From NCBI RefSeq assembly GCF_900091955.1, contig NZ_FMDF01000101.1:1-64000 (forward strand): DNA of 64,000 bases. Reading direction: 5' to 3'. Origin of the DNA: Streptomyces sp. Ncost-T10-10d. Lineage in GTDB: Bacteria; Actinomycetota; Actinomycetes; Streptomycetales; Streptomycetaceae. Positions 1-7,965 of this stretch are shown one piece after another. How positions within the stretch are numbered: the stretch's first letter is position 1; each line of letters begins with the position of its first letter. The translations under genes and the position numbers were made by a program. The notes below the pieces were generated by a model that was not told the DNA's origin, did not search any database, and saw only the letters and a list, made by a program, of their open reading frames with translations.

Positions 1-538
1 GGCGCGGTCACCGGCTGCTTCGCCGTGGAGCACGCGGTCGTGTCCGGCACGGGACGGCTGCCCAAGGCCCTGCAGGCGCAGCGCCGGGAGCTCTTTCTGC
101 GCGTCCAGCACGGGGACACGCCGGGGGTTCGTGGAGCTGCTGGACGCGGGGGTCGACCTCCGGGTGCGGGACGGCGGACGGCGCAGTCTGCTCCATGTGC
201 TGCACCTGCTCGACCACGAGCTCCTGCTGCCCCGGCTGCTGGCAGCCGGTCTCGATCTGGAGGCGCAGGATCACCTGGACCGCACTCCGCTCTGCGCGGC
301 GGTCGACGGCGGTGGTTCGCCGGACCTCGTGAAGGCGCTGATCGAGGCCGGGGCACGGATCGACGTGCTCGATCAGATGGAGCTCTCGCTGGCCCAGCTG
401 ATCAGCAAGTACCGGCGGACGGACCTGGACTTCCTCAGGGAACGGGTGGAGAAGGAACATCCGGGCATCGGGTCCGAGTGGTGGGAGGAGTGGGAGGAAG
501 AGAGGGACGACGCGGACGAAGAGGACGAGGACGAGTGA
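1..538 (+). CDS. Ankyrin-repeat protein, 5' end outside window, apparent frameshift
   Basis: The gene is cut by the window edge. Downstream of about 128 it reads ELLDAGVDLRVRDGG, then LLAAGLDLEAQDHLDRTPL and ALIEAGARIDVLDQ, the A-G-A-D/N spacing of ankyrin repeats, and ends in a very acidic tail (EEERDDADEEDEDE). Bases 1-122 are coding-like in a different frame (GAVTGCFAVEHAVV...RVQHGDTPG). The two frames join smoothly if one G is removed from the G5 run at 123-127, giving TPG-FVELLDAG. Either a sequencing indel or a real frameshift mutation explains this. A GTG at 131 could start a shortened product. The stop overlaps the GTG of the AAA ATPase, which suggests translational coupling. Ankyrin repeats mediate protein binding; the partner is unknown. 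Confidence 0.6.
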   Translation, partial: ARSPAASPWSTRSCPARDGCPRPCRRSAGSSFCASSTGTRRGFVELLDAGVDLRVRDGGRRSLLHVLHLLDHELLLPRLLAAGLDLEAQDHLDRTPLCAAVDGGGSPDLVKALIEAGARIDVLDQMELSLAQLISKYRRTDLDFLRERVEKEHPGIGSEWWEEWEEERDDADEEDEDE

Positions 539-1863
539 GTACCGGAGGACGAGCGGTGGCGGGAGACGCGGTGAGCACCGCAGGACGGACGGCCGCGCGA
601 CAGACGGTGAGCACCGGGGAGAGGGCGGGCATCGCCGCCCACGGCGTCCCCGGGGCGTCACACGCGGTTCCGTCCGCGGGCGCCACTGGCGGGCCCCTGG
701 ACGCCGCCGACGATCTCAATCGCAGGCTGCGGACCTCGCGCACCGAAGCCGCCACGAATCCTCAACTGGAGGCACTGGCACTGGCGGTGACGGCCAATCA
801 GCCGGTGTTGCTCTGGGGCGAGCCGGGCATCGGCAAGTCGGCCGGCATGGAGCAGCTCGCTGCCGGGCTCGGTCTCCCGCTGGAAACGGTCATCGCAAGT
901 GTGCACGAACCCTCCGACTTCGCCGGTCTGCCCGTCGTCGGCGACGATCCGGCCGTGACCGGGGTGCCGATGGCCCCGCCGGACTGGGCGGTCCGGCTCG
1001 CGCGCACGGGCCGAGGGCTGCTGTTCTTCGACGAGTTGTCCTCCGCTCCCCCGGCCGTGCAGGCGGCGCTGCTGCGCGTCGTGCTCGAACGCCGCGTGGG
1101 CAGCCTGACGTTGCCGGAGTCCGTGCGCATCGTGGCGGCGGCGAATCCGCCGTCGAGCGCAGCGGACGGCTGGCACCTCAGCCCACCGCTCGCCAACCGT
1201 TTCGTACACCTCCAGTGGACGCACGATCCGCGCACCGTGGCGCGGGGCATGGCCGGTACGTGGCCGAAGGCCGCGGTCCCGGTCGTCGACGCCGCCAGGG
1301 TCGCAGGTTCGGCGGCACGGGCCCGGGGTGCGATCTCCGGCTTCCTGACCGCACGCCCCGGCCTCGTCCATCACATTCCGGCCGACGCGGAGAGCCGGGG
1401 CCGGGCCTGGCCGTCCCCGCGGACCTGGGACATGGCGCTGCGACTGCTCGCCACCGGGTACGCGACGGACGCCGGGCGGGAGGCGATGGCGGCCGCGTTG
1501 ACCGGGGCCGTGGGAGACGGTGCGGGCATCGAGCTGCTGTCCTACCTGGAGAACCTCGATCTGCCCGACCCCGACCGCGTACTGGCGAACCCCGCCGCGT
1601 TCGCACTGCCCGAACGCGGCGACCGGCAACTTGCCTTCCTCATCGCGGTCGTCGCGGCCGTTCAGGGCGACCTCACCCGCTCCCGCTGGGAGGCCGGCTG
1701 GGCGGTGCTGGCGAAGGCCGTGGACGCGGGTGTGCCCGATGTGGCGGCCAGGGCGGCGGTGGACCTGGCGGCGATGCGGGACGCCGACTGGCCGGTGCCG
1801 GAGGGCATCGACGCCTTCGTGGAACTGCTGCAGCTGTCCGGCGCCCTGCCGCAGAGCGGCTGA
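535..1863 (+). CDS. MoxR-family AAA+ ATPase
   Basis: This is a probable ATP-driven chaperone-type ATPase of about 442 residues. The core starts near residue 60 (LNRRLRTSRTEAATNPQLEALALAV) and has Walker A GEPGIGKS and Walker B LLFFDELS, followed by an AANPP sensor-1-like motif. MoxR ATPases usually work with a VWA-domain protein, and the next gene encodes one 7 bp downstream. The GTG at 535 overlaps the preceding stop (GTGA). GTG codons at 571 (preceded by GGGAG) and 607 are also plausible starts, because the first ~55 residues are low complexity. Substrate unknown. Confidence 0.85.
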   Translation: MSTGGRAVAGDAVSTAGRTAARQTVSTGERAGIAAHGVPGASHAVPSAGATGGPLDAADDLNRRLRTSRTEAATNPQLEALALAVTANQPVLLWGEPGIGKSAGMEQLAAGLGLPLETVIASVHEPSDFAGLPVVGDDPAVTGVPMAPPDWAVRLARTGRGLLFFDELSSAPPAVQAALLRVVLERRVGSLTLPESVRIVAAANPPSSAADGWHLSPPLANRFVHLQWTHDPRTVARGMAGTWPKAAVPVVDAARVAGSAARARGAISGFLTARPGLVHHIPADAESRGRAWPSPRTWDMALRLLATGYATDAGREAMAAALTGAVGDGAGIELLSYLENLDLPDPDRVLANPAAFALPERGDRQLAFLIAVVAAVQGDLTRSRWEAGWAVLAKAVDAGVPDVAARAAVDLAAMRDADWPVPEGIDAFVELLQLSGALPQSG

Positions 1864-1870
1864 GGCGAGC

Positions 1871-3076
1871 ATGTCGGTGCCGGCGCCGGAAACCGCTTCG
1901 GGGCGGCCCCAGTTGGACACGACGAAGCTGCTCGCCGCCCGTTACCGGGCGGCGACCGACCGGCCCTACCTGGCCTCGGCGCTGTACGCCCTGTCGGTGG
2001 TGGCGAGCACCGAGGTGCCGACCATGGGCGTGGACCGGCACTGGCGCTGCTATGTGTCACCCGCCTTCGTGGCCGCGACACCGGTGGCGGAGCTCGCGGC
2101 GGTGTGGGTGCACGAGGTGGCGCATCTGCTGCGTGATCACCACGGGCGGGCGGAGCGGCTGCCCGCCGCCGACCAGCGTGACCCGCACCACGTCAATGTC
2201 GCCCAGGACTGCGAGATCAACGACGACCTCATCGCCGACGGGCTGCCCCTGCCGGCCGGCCGGATGGAGCCGCGGCTCTTCGGCCTGCCGAACGGGCAGC
2301 TCTTCGAGGCGTATCTCCCCGGTGTGCCGCAGGGCCCACCCCCGCACAACTGCGGGTCCGGCGCCCATGGGCAACCGATGCCCTGGGAGTCGGCCGGGTC
2401 GGACGGGCCGAGCTGCCTGGGGCCGGTCGAGGCCGAGGCGCTGCGGCGCCACACCGCAGAGGCCATGCGTGCTCACCGACGCAGCCGGGGCAGCCTCCCG
2501 GCGGGCTGGCAGCGCTGGGCGGACCAGGTCCTGGAGCCCACGGTCGACTGGCGGCAGGCGCTCGCGGGCGCGGTACGGGAGGCCGCGGCGTGGGCCGCCG
2601 GGGCGATCGACTACACGTACCGTCGTCCGTCCCGCCGCAGCGCGGCGCTCCGCGGTGTCGTCCTGCCCAGCCTGCGCCGACCGTTGCCCCGCGTCGCCGT
2701 CGTCATCGACACCTCGGGATCGATGGGGGACGAGGAGCTCGCCTCGGCGCTGGCGGAGGTCACCGGGGTGCTGCGGGAGGTGGGCATCCGAGGCAACCGC
2801 GTCACCGTGCTGGCCTGCGACGCCGATGTGCAAAGCGTGTCACGGGTGACTGCCGCCGAGCAGATCACCCTCGGCGGGGGCGGCGGCACGGACATGCGGG
2901 TCGGCATCGCTGCCGCCCTCGCGGCGCGGGACCGCCCGAACATTGTCGTCGTCCTCACCGACGGCTGTACGCCCTGGCCGGACGAGTCCCCCTCGTGCCG
3001 GCTCGTCGCGGCACTCATCGGCCCGGACGCTCCGCAGCCCCCGGGGTGGGTGGAGACCGTGCGCGTCACCTCCTGA
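1871..3076 (+). CDS. Metallopeptidase-like (DUF2201-type) protein with C-terminal VWA domain
   Basis: This 401-residue protein has two parts. The N-terminal half contains HEVAHLLRDH, an HExxH zinc-protease-like motif, within the pattern seen in DUF2201 putative metallopeptidases. The C-terminal half is VWA-like with a MIDAS motif (VIDTSGSMGDEE), a GGGGGTDM segment and a VVLTDG strand. It lies 7 bp after the MoxR-type ATPase, and MoxR/VWA pairs usually act as an ATPase and its metal-dependent adaptor. Together with the upstream ankyrin protein this looks like a three-gene unit. The cellular target is not evident. Peptidase activity is unproven, since in many relatives only the fold is known. 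Confidence 0.85.
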   Translation: MSVPAPETASGRPQLDTTKLLAARYRAATDRPYLASALYALSVVASTEVPTMGVDRHWRCYVSPAFVAATPVAELAAVWVHEVAHLLRDHHGRAERLPAADQRDPHHVNVAQDCEINDDLIADGLPLPAGRMEPRLFGLPNGQLFEAYLPGVPQGPPPHNCGSGAHGQPMPWESAGSDGPSCLGPVEAEALRRHTAEAMRAHRRSRGSLPAGWQRWADQVLEPTVDWRQALAGAVREAAAWAAGAIDYTYRRPSRRSAALRGVVLPSLRRPLPRVAVVIDTSGSMGDEELASALAEVTGVLREVGIRGNRVTVLACDADVQSVSRVTAAEQITLGGGGGTDMRVGIAAALAARDRPNIVVVLTDGCTPWPDESPSCRLVAALIGPDAPQPPGWVETVRVTS

Positions 3077-3140
3077 GGCCGCAACGTCCCGGCCACACGG
3101 GAGCACGGGAACACACCGGAACACCGGACCGTACCTGGCT

Positions 3141-4118
3141 TCAGTCGCCGAGGACGACCGTGCGCCGGGCGGAGAAGTCCCCCCACTTGCCGTCGGGCAG
3201 TCTGGCGCGGATCTTCATCGAGTAACGGGTGCCCCGCGGGTCGCTGACGGTGAGCCGGTAACTCGCCCGGCCTGCGGGCGGGGTGGAGCCCCACACGATC
3301 GTGGTGGTCAGCCGGCCGTCCATGAAGAGCTGGTACGCCGGGATCTCGCCGCCCGTCTCGGGCTGTTTCCAGTCCAGTTCGATGGCGTACTCCTTGCCCT
3401 GGACCCGGTTGCTGATCCGCAGGTCGGTGGGGGCGGTACCGGCGGGTGCGCCCGGCGCCGACGCGGTGGTGAGGTCGAGGGCGTTGCTGTCGGGCGAAGA
3501 GGTGTCGGCGGCGTCGCGGGCGCGGACGGTGAAGGTGTAGACGGTACCGGGGCGCAGCCCGGTCAGATGCGCCGTGGTCTGCGTGCCGGGCACGCTGTGG
3601 ATACGGGAGTCCTCCTGGTAGATGTCGTACGAGGTGACGCCGACGTCGTCCGTCGAGCCGCCCCAGGAGAGGTTCGCCGCCCGGCTGCCGTCCGCCGTGC
3701 CCCGCAGTTTCACCGGGCGGGTCGGCGGCTCGTGGTCGGCGGGGGTCGGGGCGGGCGTCGTGACGGTCGCGGCGGCGCTCGGCGCGGAGAGGTTCCCGGC
3801 GGCGTCGCGGGCGCGGACGGTGAAGGTGTAGGGGGTCGAGGCGGTCAGTCCGTCGACGTCGGTCATCACCTTGGTCGCCGCGACTGACCTCACCTTCTCG
3901 CCGTTGCGGTAGACCTCGTAGCCGGTGACCGCCTTGTTGTCGGTGGCCGGCTCCCACATGACGTGCACGGAGGTGGCGCTGCCGGCCTGTGCTGTCACTT
4001 GGTCCGGCGTCGTGGGCTTCCGGGTGTCCGCTGCGGAGGCCGAGTCGCATGCGGCGAGTGCGACGATGAGCAGGACGGTGGAGCAGGCCAACGCGGGTGT
4101 TGCGTGGGGGCGTTGCAC
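3141..4118 (-). CDS. Secreted lipoprotein with three fibronectin type III domains
   Basis: The 325-residue product starts with a lipoprotein signal: hydrophobic core ACSTVLLIVALAAC, with Cys in LAAC as the lipidation site. Three FN3 repeats follow, each with the W...Y.VYR/Y.I and YTFTVRARDAA pattern. The second and third GTG-proximal residues favour the GTG at 4118 because GAAGG lies 7 bp upstream; the frame is open further upstream but without a signal peptide. A ~30-bp DNA repeat inside the gene (about 3510-3540 and 3800-3830) encodes the same YTFTVRARDAA strand in two domains. FN3 modules normally space catalytic domains of secreted glycosidases; here there is no catalytic domain, so the role is probably surface binding or scaffolding. 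Confidence 0.85.
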   Translation of the reverse strand: MQRPHATPALACSTVLLIVALAACDSASAADTRKPTTPDQVTAQAGSATSVHVMWEPATDNKAVTGYEVYRNGEKVRSVAATKVMTDVDGLTASTPYTFTVRARDAAGNLSAPSAAATVTTPAPTPADHEPPTRPVKLRGTADGSRAANLSWGGSTDDVGVTSYDIYQEDSRIHSVPGTQTTAHLTGLRPGTVYTFTVRARDAADTSSPDSNALDLTTASAPGAPAGTAPTDLRISNRVQGKEYAIELDWKQPETGGEIPAYQLFMDGRLTTTIVWGSTPPAGRASYRLTVSDPRGTRYSMKIRARLPDGKWGDFSARRTVVLGD

Positions 4119-4297
4119 GGTCGTGCCTTCCGTCGGGCGGCAATGGTCCAGACCTGTATCGCATGGCGCGGGGGCCGCCGACAAGGGGGTGTAGCAGAAC
4201 CTTCCGCAATGTGCCGGTGTGCGCTCGCGATCGTGCGTCGACGGTCCGTCGACGGGGTGCCGGTGTACACCAGTGGTCTGTCGGCGGGGTGCCGGAT

Positions 4298-4608
4298 GTG
4301 ACGTACGGTCGGCTGATGCTGTGCATACGCGGGGTTGTGCTGCCGGAGCACGAGGAGCGCACGTTCTGGATCGACGGCGAGGTACTGCGCGCCGGCGGAC
4401 CGCCGGGCGGACTCGCGGGCCGGGACGCGGAGACGATCGTCAACAGCGGCCGGCTGCTGCCCGGACTCGTCGACGTACACACGCATCCCGGGGCGCTGGA
4501 GCCGGGCGCCCCCTTCGACGAAGAGCTGCTGCGACCGATCCGCCCCCGGACCCCGCCGCGCTGGATCACCCGAGCCGGATCGTGCTCCGGGGACGCGTCG
4601 TGCGATGA
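4298..4608 (+). pseudogene. Amidohydrolase remnant with internal deletion
   Basis: The first ~70 codons resemble the start of an imidazolonepropionase-like amidohydrolase: GRLLPGLVDVHTHPGALEPG contains the metal-binding HxH loop. After EELLR the frame loses similarity. In the next frame the last 20 codons read DPAALDHPSRIVLRGRVVR-stop, a typical amidohydrolase C-terminus. About 300 codons between the two ends are missing and the junction is out of frame, so this is a decayed gene. GTG 4298 or ATG 4316 would be the start. It is unlikely to give an active enzyme. Confidence 0.7.
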
Positions 4609-4671
4609 GCGATGAGTTCCGGGCGCCGGAGCAGTCTGCACTGTATGGATACGAACCTGGAGACGACACCC

Positions 4672-5259
4672 ATGATTCCCACGATCGATCTGGAGCCCGC
4701 GGCCCGGCAGATCGCCGGCCTGCTCGACGGTATCGACGAACAGCAGCTGGCCGACCCGACGCCCTGTCCCGACTACACGGTACGGGAGTTGCTCGCCCAC
4801 GTGGTCGGGCTGACCACGGCCTTCCGCGACGCGGCGCGCAAGGACTTCGGGCCGACGACCGACACCGCCCCCGACGCCGCACTCCCGGTCCTCCCTGACG
4901 GCTGGCGCGAAGCGCTGCCGTCACTGCTGGACGAGCTGGTGACGGCATGGCGCGATCCTGCCGCCCGGCAGGGGATGACCAGGGCCGGCGGCGTGGATCT
5001 GCCGGGCGAGGTGGCCGCGGTGGTCGCGCTGGACGAGCTGGTCATCCACGGCTGGGACCTGGCCCGGTCGACCGGCCAGAAGTACGAGGCGGACGAGGCG
5101 AGCCTGCTCGTCTCGCTGGCCATGCTGACTCCCAGCGACACCGTCCCCCGGTCCGAGCACATCTTCGGTCCGCCGATTCCGGTCCCGGACGACGCACCCC
5201 TGGTCGACCGGGTCGTCGCCATGAGCGGCCGCCGCCCGGACTGGCAGCCGGGCGACTGA
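4672..5259 (+). CDS. TIGR03086-type (mycothiol maleylpyruvate isomerase-like) protein
   Basis: This is a 195-residue protein of the DinB/MDMPI-like superfamily. It opens with IDLEPAARQIAGLLDGIDEQQLADPTPCPDYTVRELLAHVVG, the helix containing the first metal-ligand His. A central EVAAVVALDELVIHGWDLARSTGQ carries the HxWDLA motif with the second His. Members are small-molecule thiol- or metal-dependent enzymes of mostly unknown substrate. The ATG at 4672 is preferred because GGAG lies 9 bp upstream; an in-frame ATG at 4645 is possible. It follows the amidohydrolase remnant by 63 bp and seems intact. Confidence 0.8.
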   Translation: MIPTIDLEPAARQIAGLLDGIDEQQLADPTPCPDYTVRELLAHVVGLTTAFRDAARKDFGPTTDTAPDAALPVLPDGWREALPSLLDELVTAWRDPAARQGMTRAGGVDLPGEVAAVVALDELVIHGWDLARSTGQKYEADEASLLVSLAMLTPSDTVPRSEHIFGPPIPVPDDAPLVDRVVAMSGRRPDWQPGD

Positions 5260-5267
5260 GCGGCGGG

Positions 5268-5690
5268 TAGCCGAGGCCGGTGGGCCGGGGCGAAACGGGA
5301 CGGCCCCAGGCGCTGGGCCGGGACGGCCGGTGGCCGGACCCGGCCCGGTCGGCTCAGCATGCGCACCGCCTCACGTGCCTGCTCGCGCAGTCGTTCGTCG
5401 GCCGGGGCCATCCCCGATTCCGGGCCCGAGGCCGTCACCCTGAGGTCCCGCTCGGCAAGAGCCGTCAGGCGGCGGCGGTGGTCTTCGGTGAGGACGGTGC
5501 GGCCGAGGGCGACGAGCGCCTCCAGCACGGTCACGGCCTCGGCGTCCTCCGATGACGGCCGACCGGCAGGCGGCTTCGTCCGTGTCGCCGTGGTCCGCAC
5601 CGCCCTCCGCCATCCCGCCGAGCAGCACCAGCAGGTCCTCCGTGCGGTACCCGGCCCCGGTGAGCTGTGCCATGTACGGCACGGCGCGGG
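5268..5690 (-). pseudogene. Frameshifted remnant of an unrecognised gene
   Basis: Two neighbouring minus-strand frames look coding when joined. One gives MPYMAQLTGAGYRTEDLLVLLGG (from 5682). The other continues SSEDAEAVTVLEALVALG, then TEDHRRRLTALAERDLRV and ADERLREQAREAVRMLSR. The change of frame lies near 5560-5580. The composition (Leu/Ala/Arg-rich amphipathic helices) suggests a helical-repeat protein, but no family is recognised. No convincing start or ribosome site is present and the alpha/beta hydrolase gene begins to overlap the upstream end. Treated as a decaying fragment; a sequencing indel is the alternative. Confidence 0.4.
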
Positions 5691-5715
5691 CCGTGGGCCG
5701 GCAGCCGCTCGCCGT

Positions 5716-6405
5716 TCAGCTGGTGAAGAACTCCGTGATCTGCTGGGCGACCTGGTCGGGGTGGACCTCATGCACCCGGTGACCACCCCCGATCGTGATC
5801 AGCCGGCAGTCCGGGATCAGCGAGGCCATGTCCTGCAGGCGCCCCTGGGGCATGGTGGACTCCGGGCCACCGGCGATCATCAACGTCGGCGCGACAATCT
5901 CGCCGAGGCCGGCCGCCCACTCGGGGTCGGGGTCGGCCACCTCGGCCCGGATGGGTGCGACGACTGCCCAGTCGTAGTCCACCGGCCCCTCCGGTTCGGC
6001 GGCCGGCTTCAGCTCGCTCGGGAACGGCGGCGGGGTCTCCACCAGCACCAGCCGCTCCACCCGGTCCGCGTGCTCCTGGGCGAGCAGATGGGCGACGACG
6101 CCACCCATCGAGTGGCCGACCAGGCCCACCCGGTCGAGCTCGCACTCGTCGAGGAAGCCGAGGACGTCGTCCCGCATCAGCTCGACGGAGTACTCGTCCG
6201 GCCAGTCGCTCTCGCCATGACCGCGCAGGTCGATGGCGTACACCCGCCACTGTTCGCCGAGCAGACTCCCGGCCGCCTCCCAGCTCGCGGCGGAGCCGCC
6301 GAGGCCGTGCAGCAGGACCACGGGCGAGCCGAAGGGGTCGCCCCAGGTCCGATACGCCAGCCGTACATCGCCGACATCCACAACAGACTGATCTTCCATA
6401 CCCAT
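5716..6405 (-). CDS. Alpha/beta-fold hydrolase
   Basis: A 229-residue single-domain alpha/beta hydrolase. Visible motifs are VVLLHGLGGS (oxyanion loop), YAIDLRGHGESD, the nucleophile elbow GLVGHSMGG (Ser) and a late His in GGGHRVHEVHPDQV. The acid is probably the Asp or Glu after LMIAGGPEST. The 229-residue length is at the short end for the family, with only a small cap region. The ATG at 6405 or 6399 starts the protein (MGMEDQS...); neither has a strong ribosome site. It is transcribed away from the chitosanase gene at 6472. Substrate cannot be inferred. Confidence 0.85.
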   Translation of the reverse strand: MGMEDQSVVDVGDVRLAYRTWGDPFGSPVVLLHGLGGSAASWEAAGSLLGEQWRVYAIDLRGHGESDWPDEYSVELMRDDVLGFLDECELDRVGLVGHSMGGVVAHLLAQEHADRVERLVLVETPPPFPSELKPAAEPEGPVDYDWAVVAPIRAEVADPDPEWAAGLGEIVAPTLMIAGGPESTMPQGRLQDMASLIPDCRLITIGGGHRVHEVHPDQVAQQITEFFTS

Positions 6406-6471
6406 GACGCTACAGCCGATTGAGCGAAGACCTTTCACCCACGTCTTCCCGCGGCCTGGCAGGGTTGAGGG

Positions 6472-7299
6472 GTGAACGTCGTTCCCCGCCCGCTGCTCCT
6501 CGCTGTCGCCACTGCCGTCATGGCCGTCTCCGTGCTCTCCGGCTGCTCGTCCGCCGGGTCCGCCGAGGGCGGACCGGAAGCCGGGCTCGACGATCCGGCG
6601 AAGAAGGAGATCGCCATGCAGCTGGTCTCCAGCGCGGAGAACTCCTCGCTCGACTGGAAGGCGCAGTACAAGTACATCGAGGACATCGACGACGGCCGCG
6701 GCTACACCGCGGGCATCATCGGCTTCTGTTCCGGCACCGGCGACATGCTGAAGGTCGTCGAACGGTACGCGGCGGCGCGTCCCGGCAATCCGCTGGCACG
6801 GTTCCTCCCCGCCCTGCGCGCCGTACGGGGCAGCGATGCGCACGACGGGCTCGGCCGCCCGTTCACCGAGGCCTGGGCCGAGGCGGACGCCGACCCCGCC
6901 TTCCGGTCGGCGCAGGACGCCGAGCGCGACCGGTCGTACTTCGGCCCGGCGGTCGCCCGGGCCGAGGCGGACGGACTCGGCGCCCTGGGGCAGTTCATCT
7001 ACTACGACGCCTATGTGATGCACGGGTACGGCGACACGGACGGCACGGTCGGCTTCCGTACGATCCGCCACGAGGCGATCGCCGCGACTGCGCCACCGGC
7101 GCGCGGCGGGGACGAGGCGGCTTATCTGAACGCCTTCCTCGACGCCCGTGTCGCAGCGATCCGTAAGGAGCCCTCGCACTCCGACACCAGCCGGATCGAG
7201 ACGGCCCAGCGGGTGTTCGTGAGGGAGGGCAGGTTCGGGTTGGAGACACCGCTGCGGTGGCGGGTGTACGGCGACGGTTACCGGATCGACGCCCGTTAA
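6472..7299 (+). CDS. GH46 chitosanase, lipoprotein form
   Basis: This 275-residue enzyme is predicted to hydrolyse beta-1,4 glucosamine links in chitosan outside the cell. The N-terminus has a lipobox (VSVLSGC at about residue 24), so it is probably tethered to the membrane. The catalytic region matches GH46: VSSAENSSLDWKAQYKYIEDI with the general-acid Glu in SAENS, and DDGRGYTAGIIGFCSGTGDM carrying the second catalytic Asp. It is a close paralogue of the chitosanase at 7966; the VSSAENSS...GFCSGTGDM block is almost identical. GTG 6472 is preceded by TTGAGGG. No palindromic operator like that of the second copy was found upstream. Confidence 0.93.
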   Translation: MNVVPRPLLLAVATAVMAVSVLSGCSSAGSAEGGPEAGLDDPAKKEIAMQLVSSAENSSLDWKAQYKYIEDIDDGRGYTAGIIGFCSGTGDMLKVVERYAAARPGNPLARFLPALRAVRGSDAHDGLGRPFTEAWAEADADPAFRSAQDAERDRSYFGPAVARAEADGLGALGQFIYYDAYVMHGYGDTDGTVGFRTIRHEAIAATAPPARGGDEAAYLNAFLDARVAAIRKEPSHSDTSRIETAQRVFVREGRFGLETPLRWRVYGDGYRIDAR

Positions 7300-7488
7300 A
7301 CCCGTGATCGACGGGCGCGGGAAGCGTCCGCCCCGCTGACTGCGCACGCCGGTGCACATGTCATTTGACCTGCGCTTTCACTCCTCCACGCAGGGTGATC
7401 CGGACCCGTGACCCGACGGTCTGCGGCTCAGTTGAGGCTGACGAACGGCACACGCGGATGTGGGCCGGAATACGGAGGAGAGTTCCGC

Positions 7489-7794
7489 ATGATGAAGAAG
7501 ATGCTCGCCGCGACGGTCCTGGCCGCCGCTCTGGGGCTGGCCCTCGGCCCCGTCGCCCAGGCCGTGCAGAGCCCGGCCGCCGTACAGACGGCGAAGGCGC
7601 CGGCCACGGTCTGCACCGTCAACGACAACGGGGTGAACTTCCGCGGCGGCCCGGGCTCCGAGTACCCGGTCCTGGGTCAGGTGAACCGGGGCCAGAACCT
7701 CAACTACCGCGGCCGGCAGGGCAACTGGATCATGGGTGACCTGTGGGGCGGCCCCACGGGCGTCTGGATCCATGCGGCCTACCTCAACTGCTGA
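7489..7794 (+). CDS. Small secreted SH3-like protein
   Basis: This 101-residue protein has a clear Sec signal (MMKKMLAATVLAAALGLALGPVAQA). The mature part starts near residue 27 and contains CTVNDNGVNFRGGPGSEYPVLGQVNRGQ...GNWIMGDLWGG..VWIHAAYLNC, the layout of a bacterial SH3 domain (SH3_3). Two Cys near the ends could form a disulfide. Such domains bind cell-wall peptides. GGAGG lies about 9 bp before the ATG. It sits between two chitosanase genes and ends in a strong terminator, so it is probably its own transcription unit. Confidence 0.88.
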   Translation: MMKKMLAATVLAAALGLALGPVAQAVQSPAAVQTAKAPATVCTVNDNGVNFRGGPGSEYPVLGQVNRGQNLNYRGRQGNWIMGDLWGGPTGVWIHAAYLNC

Positions 7795-7808
7795 GGACGG
7801 CACGCCTC

Positions 7809-7843
7809 GGCCCCGCACCGCGCCTTCCGCGCGGTGCGGGGCC
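7809..7843 (+). terminator. Intrinsic terminator after SH3-like gene
   Basis: A perfect 15-bp stem (7809-7823 with 7829-7843) encloses the loop CTTCC and is followed by TTCCTG. It begins 14 bp after the stop codon and would separate this gene from the second chitosanase. Confidence 0.9.
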
Positions 7844-7912
7844 TTCCTGCGTCCGGGGCACATCCCCAACTCCCTTGTGTCGAAGGGGTGTACGGCACTC
7901 ACTCCACTCTGA

Positions 7913-7927
7913 TAGGAAAGCTTCCTA
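7913..7927. promoter_or_regulatory. Inverted repeat upstream of secreted chitosanase, likely operator
   Basis: TAGGAA-AGC-TTCCTA is a perfect 6+6 inverted repeat with a 3-bp spacer, 38 bp before the chitosanase GTG and followed by ACAG. Chitosanase genes in Streptomyces are known to be repressed by the ROK-family protein CsnR acting at a palindrome near the promoter; this is the obvious candidate here. No csnR gene is in the window, so the assignment is inference. Confidence 0.65.
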
Positions 7928-7965
7928 ACAGACTGACACAACGACGAACTCCCTTTGGAGGACTG

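Noticed and set aside
2611-3124. Minus-strand extension of the FN3 gene frame across the VWA gene
   Set aside because: The lipoprotein signal and ribosome site place the FN3 start at 4118; text downstream of 3141 in other frames has no domain.
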